Below are positions 38,576 through 47,600 of a stretch of 64,000 bases of DNA, one piece after another. The stretch comes from Corbicula japonica (taxonomy: Eukaryota; Mollusca; Bivalvia; Venerida; Cyrenidae), in contig JAZAYU010000013.1 in the NCBI GenBank assembly GCA_038501625.1, forward strand, positions 310,001 to 374,000, given 5' to 3'. Made by a program: the position numbers and the translations under genes. The notes under the pieces are model-generated. The model was not told the DNA's origin. It saw only the letters and a program-made list of their open reading frames with translations, and searched no databases. Every line of letters begins with the position of its first letter. Position 1 is the stretch's first letter.

Positions 38576-41500
38576 TCAAACATATCGCTCCTTTGCGAGA
38601 GTTGACACATATATTTTCCCTTTCAACTCATCCGGAATGTTTTCGTACACTTTTTCGTAAACATATTTACAGGAATATTTGTCAGACAGATGAATCAACA
38701 ATATATTGTCAACATCTCTGAATAAAGCAGCATTTTCGTAGATCTCTGATAAATGTATATGGCCCCACTGACGGGCCTGTTTCACCCGACCCTCTCTGTC
38801 TAAATCATTGTTGATATATGTAGCCTCCACTATAAGCAGTTTCACTTTAAACAGATCGGAAGGTGGCTTGTCCATGAAGACTTCAAATGTGGTATCACCT
38901 AGACAAATATAATATATCACAGTTATTAAATAATTAACCCTTTCCTCCATATATACACCTTTGGCGAATCCGTGCCGTATGATCAGGATCTAAACTGTAT
39001 GCTTTTTGATTTGTTTGGTTATTTATGAATAAACTGTGATCATTGCAGAGCCTGATCAGACGGCATATTCCAGCTGATCTGGATCTACACTGGTCGCATA
39101 TGCGTAAAAATGCGTATTTATGGAGGAAAGGGTTAAATTCTTTTTTAATTCTACATGGGAATTAATTTTTTTCAAGCTGATGATTTGTGATTAAAGGTTG
39201 AAAAAATGAAACTTTTGTACTGTCAATTTCTTTATGGTAATAAGCCTTCCTTAAGAAAAAACATCCTAGTTTCTACGTGACTTGCACTCAGTCTGTACTA
39301 ATTGATTACATTAAATCACTATTTATGCAGACACATGTAATATTTAAAGGTGTGCTACATCCTGAAATGTAGTTTAGAAAAAATCCACACTAGACTATCA
39401 CTGAAGGTGATGAATATGCTCAACAACATACTTGATAATAAACAGGATAACCTGTGCTGAGATGATATATGGGGGAAATGCAGAACTAAGTGGAAAAATT
39501 ACATTACTCATCTCATAAATATACAAGTTTCTAATAAATTTGTATTAATACATGTGAGTTAATAAAACATGCATAAGGATATAAATGTGAAGTACATTAC
39601 AGTCAGATGTTTGAGAAATGGGTTTGTAACAATGATGGGATATCATTCCTAATTATGAAATGGAAAAAAAAATAATAAAAAATAATAATAAATATAATTA
39701 TAATAAAACTAACATAGAATTTCTTGTATGGGGAAATACCGGTATGTAAGCAGTATTTAATCAGAATCATTAGACAACTGATATAGTTCTGTCAACTTTT
39801 TTTCCTACCAATAGATTTTGAACAGGAACAATTACCAATCTGAAGAAAAACAAAGGGCAATAACCCAACTATTTATTTTTTCCCTAAACAATAAACCATC
39901 TTGGCATCTTACAAGCAACTGGTAATTTGTGTAAGACCACAACTTGAATCACAAGGCAAGTAAAGTCAATAAAATAAACTAGAAAACAAATCTTTGTTAG
40001 AAAATCACATACCAGTATAAGCAATTTCAGGGGTGGAAACTGGCTCTTGATGGACCTTCTCACCATCTCGTATTCTTGCCCCAATCTCTTTAGAAGTCAG
40101 GCCTTCAAACTCGGGTCTTAACTTCTTCACAGTTCTGTATAGGATATAGCCTTGACTTTTGGCCCTGTGAACTGTAGGGAAGGGAATTGCAGAGTAACCC
40201 CTGGACAGCTGAAATATGAATAAAATATGGAATTAAATTTAAATATCCTAGGCCCAAGATCAGAAAACTGAAATTGGAGATGATTTAAAATCATAAGCAC
40301 CTGATTGGCTGATATGGAAACAAGTCTTCATTTCAGCCATTATCATTAATACAATTCATAAAAACTAGAATGTGTCCGAGGACACTGATGCCCCTACTGC
40401 TACAAAAACATCTGTAACAAAGGGCAATAATTCTAGTAACTGGATGAGTGCAACTCCATATGCCTCCCACTTCGTGGGGTCATAATTATCAAGGGCAATT
40501 TTTCTTTTTCAAACCAAAAGCTGTTTGATAGCTGAAAAAGCTGCTGAAGTAGTCAATGGGTTTAAATACATGTCCTTTAAGTAACTTAACTGTTAACTCC
40601 ATAGGATATTGCTGTTATCCTACAGGTGAACAAGGTAGATCCAGATCAGCCAGAACATTCATGCCATCTTATCAGAATCTACATTGTTCTCTTTAAGATT
40701 CATTAAGATTTTCTGACCAAGACACTAACTGTTTAGATCAAGATCAGATGGCATGGATTTCTATTTAAGGTCACCATGACCCTGATCTTTAACAAGTTGA
40801 TTCCAAAATCAATAGTGGTCAGTGACTGTTGGAAATCAGGGCTGAAGGTCATAAAACTGAGATTGGAATCCAGTCTCAAATCACAAGCATCTGATTGGCT
40901 GAAATGGCAACTGGTCAACAGCCACTGATGCTCGAGATTTGAGACTGGTTTCCATGCTCAGTTTTATAACCCTGAGCAGTCTTCATAGAAAATTCCATGA
41001 GTCTGGGTCAATCCATTTTTAAATACACGTTTGTCTTGAATGCTTTCACGCCTTCTAAAATTTAATGTTTTATGTGACATGGGTAGTGACTTGCTATGAT
41101 ACCTGTACATACCGGTATAGTCTGGCCAGGTTTTACACCTCGGATGTCAGGGTTAGCTAGCTGTTTCGGATCCTGGCATTCAAACTCGGCATCATTTTCA
41201 CTGATCTTCATGTATGTCTTACAAACATCTTTAAGGTTGTCTACAAGGTGCTCTGGTACAAAGTATGTGGATGGTTTGCTTCCAAACAGCTCCCGTTTCT
41301 TGATATGATGTGGTAAAGCAGCTATGTGGTCCAAATGACCATGGCTAAGTAAAAACAGTCACAGTTAATGTATTTGTACATAACAATAACTTATATAATA
41401 GCACAAATAACTTATTTTCTTACAATATAAATTTGCAAAAATACCGCTACTTCAAGTTTTAATGCTATAATAAATATACCAATCAAATGTTTGGGTTTTG

Positions 41501-44463
41501 AGAAGTATATTCACTGTATATAGCTTGGACTTCTCTTAAGTAATTTTGACATTTTAAGGGTGATATTTTTTACACTCCTATTTTATATGTTATCACTTCA
41601 CAACCAGAATTTAAAATATTCAGAAAAGACTAAAGCAAATACATGTAACTTTTTTGTTTATTTGGCAGACACGTGTAGAAAATGAAATTTAAACTATACC
41701 CTTCAAATAAAAACTATTATTATATATCTAATAAATGTAACCAATCGACAATCTGCATTTGTACCACGTGACCGTCCAATATATTCCCGTATTGGATCCA
41801 AAAAATATATATTAATTTCATATTGGACCGTTGGGTACATGTGCACTAAACGATGCTAGTCTGGTTTCCAATTTCAATCTCTAACGAACTGAAGACCAGG
41901 AACCATGCGTGCATAAAGACGCTTGTTAGTATATGTTTAAAACTGCTTGTAAAGCGTCTAGCTGACCAGGAAGCATTGTTTTGTTTTGACAGAAGTCAAA
42001 ATGTTGACAGATGAAGAAATTTCTGAATTTATCGACGGACAAAAGACGAAAAACACTGTAAACAAAACGAAATCAGATGTTAGAATATTTATTCGATGGT
42101 TGGCTGCTACACTGCCATCTGAATCACGCAACTTAGAAGAAAGTCCCCCTGCACAACTGAACTCTTTCTTGAAAAGTTTTTATTTGAGAGTGAGGAAGAG
42201 AAACAGAAGATACATAATAAAACAAAAGATATAAAATAAAAAGGTTATTATACATTTAACTGTACAATATGGAATATATTTGGACTCGTACACAGCTTGA
42301 AAAGTCATATTGGACTCGCCTATCGGCTCGTCCAATATGACTTTTCAAGCTGTGTACGAGTCCAAATATATTCCCGTATTGTACAGTAAAATGTATAATA
42401 ACCTATAAGTATTTGGATTATACATATTTATTTAGGGCTTGCCAGGTCAAGTACTGTATCAAGTTGTATTATTACTACAGGTCAGACCAGGCCAACTTGT
42501 GCATGATGAGGTAAACAGGTCATTTTACCTGCTTATATGTACACAAACTGTAGCTAGCTGTTTATGAACTCTGGATGACCTCCCAATACATCACATGCTA
42601 AGACCATGTAGGAATATTACTGGACTTTTGACACTAATATTTTCCCTCTGCTACTATTTTTTGTTTCTTATTTTATCAGGAAAAATCCCAGTGTATGAAA
42701 TGTCCAGAAAATACTGAATATTATGATGGTATGATGGTATAAAGTTTATCAGGGGTTCCATTAAATGCTGATTCTCAAGGATCATTTTGTTCATTTTGGG
42801 GGGTTCTGACTTATAATAGTCAAAATACCCAAAATCTGGACAACAACTGCAGGGATGAAAGATTAACTACAGATTCTGAGAATACTTATTTCAATCCACA
42901 ACATAGGTTCCCTTTTGCAACCCAATATCATGATCTAAATTCATTATCATGATCTGATTTATTTAAGTAGAGATCAACAATGTAAATATTCTTATCACAA
43001 TACCAAGTTTGTTCTTTTGAAATATATTTGAAATCCAAGCAGGTTTGAAAATATTTTTAAAGATTTCCCTAAAGACATATAAAGAAATAAGGTCCCTCAC
43101 CATAGCCATGTTTCTTAGCTTAAACAACATTGGTAATTTACCAAAGTTCTTCTTAGGAATATTCCTGCAAAATCTTGGGAGGTTTGACTCATTTGAGAAA
43201 ATATTTAAAAGATTTTGCTTATAAGCCCCATGGCTGGGAAATAGTTGACCCCAGGGTCATCATTTGAACAATTTTAAACGAGTTCAATGCCAGGAATTTT
43301 CAGGCCAAATTTGGTTAAAATTTATCCAGTGGTTTAGAACTGAGATTTGTTTAAAATTTTAATTATAAGCTCTGTGGCTGGGAAACTTTGAGGGTTCATA
43401 ATTCAGCATTAATATATTAAAGTTATAAAAACATCCTCGTAGCCAGGTACAATTATTTCCTGAATAGAATTACAGATGATATGGCCCATCTATGGCCCAG
43501 ATTTGGTGGACATTACGGCCCAGGATGTGTTTTATATGGCCCAGATATATCTAGCATGCCATTTATGGCATGTCATACCAGTATTTTTTTCCAAAATCTA
43601 CCAGCCTGTTTCATATGGGATGAATTGTAATTTATACAAACTTAAATTTTTAAATATTGGCCATAGCGTCTTTAATCTGGGTCATGTCGTCTTTTAGCCC
43701 TGCCATATCATAGTTCCCTGCCATTATCATACACCCCACACATCCAGGCCGTACCATCTGTATAACCCTGAATTTAACACACTACATGCCACTGCACTTC
43801 CCAGGATCAGATGCAAGTTCTCCAGAGAGGGTTCGTTTGGGCATATCTAAGGGAAGTTGGATGATAATTTTCAACATTCTTGCCAAAATCCCTATGAAAC
43901 ATAAAATATTGCTGCCCATTAGAGTTTGAACCAATGAACCCCCTATGGATTTGCACCTGGTTTTCTGCTTCTTTAGCATGGGCAGTAAAATTAGTTATCT
44001 GGCGCCTTCAGCTCTTTCAATTTCTTTATGCTTTTTTTGCCGAAAGTTCACTTTCCAGCATTATGTTATAATAAAATTTAACTATGTGTCTTCAATACTA
44101 GCTTTGTTACATGTACATTTACTTAATAAAAAGAACACAAAGTGAAGCCTCTTGGCTTGCTAACCTGATTAATACTGATTCACACTGTACATTTTGTCTA
44201 CATGAATATCCCAAATCAAAACAACATGAAAATCCATCCTTCGGCCTCTTCACAACAACTGATGTCTCAAGTCCAGATATCGACCACGAATACACATTAA
44301 AGTCTCCAATCTGAAGAAAGCCATCTTCGTTGTGTTTAACAGGAATTTCTGAAGAGTACATCCCAGGTCCTGGATCAATTTTGGTCACTGTAAAAATACT
44401 TCTACCAGGTCGGTATGACTGAGCACATCTGTGCAGAAAATATCTTAGCCCCTGACTGGACAT
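38576..44463 (-). CDS. tRNase Z-like metallo-beta-lactamase-fold nuclease, four exons, 349 aa
   Basis: Exons on the minus strand: 44463-44165, 41344-41113, 40208-40013 and 38898-38576. All junctions are GT/AG and the phases agree, giving 1050 nt including the stop. Exon 1 ends in the middle of a Ser codon; joining it to exon 2 creates SHGHLDHIAALP (H101, H103, D105, H106), the HxHxDH zinc-binding motif. Exon 3 has TVHRAKSQGY (H191), and the exon 3/4 junction makes AYTGDT (D244). Exon 4 has VEATY (267-270 region), like the HEAT box of tRNase Z, GHIHLS (H291) and LLIHLSDKYS (H312). The metal-ligand set is therefore complete. The size fits the short, single-domain form of nuclear RNase Z, which trims 3' trailers from pre-tRNA. 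The substrate is inferred from the family; a related nuclease with another role is possible. Introns are filled with MITEs. The start lies 204 bp from PRKRIP1 on the other strand. Confidence 0.88.
38934..39135. repeat. TTAA-flanked MITE family A, copy 9, in a tRNase Z-like intron
   Basis: TTAACCCTTTCCTCCATATA at the left, TTTATGGAGGAAAGGGTTAA at the right. It begins only about 36 bp upstream of the exon 4 acceptor in gene orientation. Confidence 0.88.
40250..40341. repeat. Palindromic MITE family B, partial copy
   Basis: AGGCCCAAGATCAGAAAACT, GCACCTGATTGGCTGATATG and CTTCATTTCAGCCATTATCA; the right arm is cut short. Confidence 0.7.
40365..40495 (-). mobile_element. Short Helentron/Helitron-like non-autonomous element
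   Basis: On the minus strand its end reads GTGTCC-TCG-GGACAC followed by ATTCTAG, a hairpin then CTAG as at Helitron 3' ends. At the other edge (about 40458-40487) the minus strand has a hairpin ATGACCCCACGAAGTGGGAG like the family 5' end. The element is about 130 bp with no repeat core, so it is a minimal deletion derivative. Its 3' end matches that of the large element at 48774-48808. Confidence 0.6.
40588..40762. repeat. MITE family A, degenerate copy 10
   Basis: Interior blocks GTAGATCCAGATCAGCCAGA and CAAGATCAGATGGCATGGAT are recognisable; the termini are eroded. Confidence 0.6.
40842..40975. repeat. Palindromic MITE family B, near-intact copy
   Basis: CTGAAGGTCATAAAACTGAG to CTCAGTTTTATAACCCT with paired arms (CAAGCATCTGATTGGCTGAA). 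It lies in an intron of the tRNase Z-like gene. Confidence 0.85.
42001..42234 (+). pseudogene. N-terminal fragment of a DUF3504/Crypton-type tyrosine recombinase
   Basis: The 77-aa frame reads LTDEEISEFIDGQKTKNT, a basic helix with SDVRIFIRWL, then SPPAQLNSFLKSFYLRVRKR. This is the pattern of the N-terminal, core-binding-like segment before the catalytic domain in DUF3504 proteins (Crypton-derived genes such as KIAA1958, ZMYM2 and QRICH1 relatives): a helix ending xxxTxxxTxxDxxxFxxWL, then PPxxLNxxLxxFxxxVRKK. The catalytic half with the Arg, His and Tyr residues is absent, and the frame stops just before the hairpin. A short reading frame kept open may mean recent truncation. Confidence 0.6.
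42241..42405. repeat. Near-perfect hairpin of about 165 bp
   Basis: GGTTATTATACATTTAACTG at the left pairs with the right end AAAATGTATAATAACC. The arms continue through GGACTCGTACACAGCTTGAA and meet around GACTCGCCTATCGGCTCGTC. Little divergence between arms implies recent origin or gene conversion. Confidence 0.85.
42930..43400. repeat. Degenerate repeats of about 150 bp
   Basis: TTTTGCTTATAAGCCCCATGGCTGGGAAA near 43213 recurs as TTAATTATAAGCTCTGTGGCTGGGAAA near 43365 (about 152 bp apart). This looks like a decayed pearl-type core in intron 1 of the tRNase Z-like gene. Confidence 0.4.
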
Positions 44464-44667
44464 GTGTGATGAAATTTAATTGAAACTCCGAAGAAACAAA
44501 GACAGTAGAACACTGTGACATTTTGTGATGAAATCAGCTGTCTGGTGCGTGATTTTCAAATATCGCGAGTTGTGCCCCTTTATCATTGCTGGGTTCTGGC
44601 GTTTGCCTGAGTCATTACAATGTTAATAACTGACTTGCGTTCTGGAATCGGTAACCAGAAGATAAAA
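44464..44667. promoter_or_regulatory. Probable bidirectional promoter
   Basis: Only 204 bp separate the start codons of the minus-strand tRNase Z-like gene and plus-strand PRKRIP1, so both 5' UTRs and promoters must share it. It contains CAAATATCGCGAGTTG (44546 region), a TCGCGA-type motif common in divergent housekeeping promoters, and TGAGTCA at 44608-44614. There is no TATA box near either start. Function is inferred from position. Confidence 0.6.
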
Positions 44668-47600
44668 ATGGCAGACAAAAACAAAGAAAAAGCGGACAAA
44701 CCAGTCGTCGTGGCCAAAAATGCGGCTGAGCTTCAGAAAATAAGACTTGAAAAGCTTATGAGTAACCCTGTAAATGTTTTTTTCTATCAGCACCCTGTAC
44801 TGTTACCCCATGTTATAATTCATACCTAATTTTCTAGTTTAACATATGTATTCGCGACATTATTTCTCGCCAACATGTATAAAAGATTTCATGGACTGAA
44901 AAGTATGATTTGCAAAAGGCAAAAAACAATGATATTGATTTTTTTTTGGAAAAAATTACTTATCCTATGATATGATGGATTATGATACATGTATTGCCAG
45001 ATGGTCATATATCTTGGCCGAAGAAAATAGTGTACAGCTTACAGGTAGAATCTTGTTTAGCAGACCCCAGATGTTCAAAACACAAAAGCCCAGTGGCGTT
45101 TGAGTGAAAGAAGAGGGAGTATGGGGCCGGTAGCCCATATTTAAACTCACTTTTATTGAAATTTGTTTCAGGGGTTCCATTTGATCCGGGAGATGACCCT
45201 TTGACTCTTGAAATTTCCAATAAGCCTCATTTTTACCCTTGTAATTTTAGCTGAAGGGTCATTTTTTCCTTAAATTAGAGATATTTTTCCTATTAATTGG
45301 CAGAATTTCCTAAAACATGACCAAAATGACCCCTGAGTTTCAGCAGCTAGTGGAACCCATGTGTTTGACACACGACTTACTTAAACTTTCTCACAAGCAA
45401 TGCTCTTTACTTAAATGTTGGGGTCCACTTAACTAGATGTGTTCTGAAAATACCACTTATTACCAGCCACTGGACAAATGCTTTCTAATCAGTCAATATT
45501 GTCTCATTGAGGTTAACATTCATACCAAATATACACAGCATTAAGTAATATGTTAACCTCAATGAGACAATATTGACTGGGGCCTCCGTGGCTGAGTGAT
45601 TTAGTTCATTGGTTCACACGCCCCTCACCGCTGTGGTTTCGAGTCCTGCCGGCGTCGAAATCTTTCATGTGAGGAATCTGTCCAGCTATCTTATGGAAGG
45701 TCGGGTGGTTCTACCCTGGTTCCTGCCCATGCATGAAAAAAATGCCAAGAGGGGCACCTGGGATCTTCCTCCACCAGAAAATAGCTGGAATGGCCGTTAT
45801 ATTCAGTAACTGAATGCTTGCCATAATAGTAGAAGAATATATTTTTAATTCTACACTTAAATAAAACAATAATATTTTTGTAGAGCAGTGACCTCAACAA
45901 AGTTGCCACATTAGTTTATGTGTGTGCATTCAATGAGTTAGTCCAGCTGTATGGATTTGTCTGGCCATTAACTTTAACATTCATGCTGTGCATATTTAGT
46001 ATGAATGTTAACTTCAATGAGACAGAGTGTCCTGCATGATCCTCAGGTTCCCACCTCAGAGGTCAAGGTCTCAGGAGTCAAATCTCATTTGAAAGCTTTT
46101 CCTTTCCATAACTTTAACACACATTGAGCAATCTTGTTTATATTTGGCATGAATTTTAACCTCAATGAGACAGATTGTTTCGTGCAAACCCAGGTTCTCA
46201 TCTCAAAGATCAAGGTCACAGGGGTTTAAGATCATGTGAAAGCTTGTCCAGCCTATAACTTTAAGATGCATGGAGCAATTATGGTTATATTTGGCCTGAA
46301 TTTTAATCTTGATGAGGTGGATTGTCGCAAATCCCCGGTTTCCATCTCAAAGATCAAGGTCACAGTTAGATGTCAAAGGTCATGTGAAAGCTTGTCCGGC
46401 CCATAAAATTGTAATGAATTGAGCAATCTTGTTTATATTTGCATGAATGTTAACGTCAATGGCATGGTGCGTCACTATTTTTATGCCCCCGCCATATAAT
46501 GGCGGAAGGGCATATAGTGTTCACCCTGGCTGTGGGTGGGTGGGTGGGTGTGTGTGTCAGTGTGTGTGTATGTTCGAAAATCGTGTCCGCTCTGTAACTT
46601 TGTTATTTCTTATTGGATTTTAAAATAACTTGGTATGAATGTTCACCATATCAAGACGGTGTGTCGCGTACAATACCCATGCCCGTAGGTCCAAGGTCAA
46701 GGTCACTGTTACTAAAAATAGCATTTTCTTGTCCGGGCTGTAACTTCCTTATGATTAGGAGGATTTGAAAATAACTTGGCACAAATGTTCACCATGACAA
46801 GGCGGTGTGTCGCGTACAACACCCATGCCTGTAGGTCCAAGGTCAAGGTCACTGTTACTAAAAATAGAATTCTGTTGGAAAAATCTTGTCCGCTCTGTAA
46901 CTTTGTTATTTCTTAATGGATTTTAAAATAACTTGGTATAAATATCCACCATATCAAGACGGTGTGTCGCGTACAATACCCATGCCTGTAGGTCCAAGGT
47001 CAAGGTCACTGTTACTAAAAATAGAATTTTCTTGTCCAGGCTGTAACTTCCTTATGAATGGAGGGATTTCAAAATCACTTGGCACAAATGTTCACCATGA
47101 CAAGGCGGTGTGTCGCGTACAACACCCATGCCTGTAGGTCCAAGGTCAAGGTCACTGTTACTAAAAATAGAATTTTGTTGGAAAAATCGTGTCCGCTGTG
47201 TAACTTTGTTATTTCTTATTGGATTTTAAAATAACTTGGTATGAATGTTCACCATATCAAGATGGTGTGTCGCGTACAATACCCATGCCTGTTGGTCCAA
47301 GGTCAAGGTAACTGTTACTAAAAATATAATTTTCTTGTCCGGGCTGTAACTTCCTTATGAATGGAGGGATTTCAAAATAACTTGGCACAAATGTTTACCA
47401 TGACAAGGCGGTGTGTCGCGTACAACACCCATGTCTGTAGGTCCAAGGTCAAGGTCACTGTTACTAAAAATAGAATTTTGTTGGAAAAATCGTGTCCGCT
47501 GTGTAACTTTGTTATTTCTTATTGGATTTTAAAATAACTTGGTATGAATGTTCACCATATCAAGATGGTGTGCCGCGTACAATACCCATGCCTGTAGGTC

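Larger units (their letters stand above)
41770..42405 (+). mobile_element. Truncated Crypton/DUF3504-like element with a hairpin end
   Basis: The left edge has ATATTCCCGTATTGG (41780 region) and the right edge repeats TATTCCCGTATTGTACAG near 42371. Inside lie a fragment of a recombinase-like protein (separate entry) and a hairpin of about 165 bp (42241-42405). The mix of hairpin end and recombinase fragment suggests either a non-autonomous derivative or a MITE inserted beside the fragment. Confidence 0.45.

Noticed and set aside
44119..44164. Continuation of the tRNase Z-like exon 1 past 44165
   Set aside because: Reading through gives non-family residues, while splicing at the GT beside 44165 creates the expected HxHxDH motif.
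44620..44667. Upstream in-frame start for PRKRIP1
   Set aside because: The family starts at MADKNKEK (44668); the extra 16 residues have no counterpart and lie in the shared promoter region.
45150..45360. Inverted CAGGGGTTCCATT / GTGGAACCC pair
   Set aside because: Only short and imperfect matches, with a loose relative near 42757; not enough to define an element.
46916..47137. 73-codon frame in the tandem array
   Set aside because: It is one of several chance frames in the 303-bp repeat and does not persist in other units.
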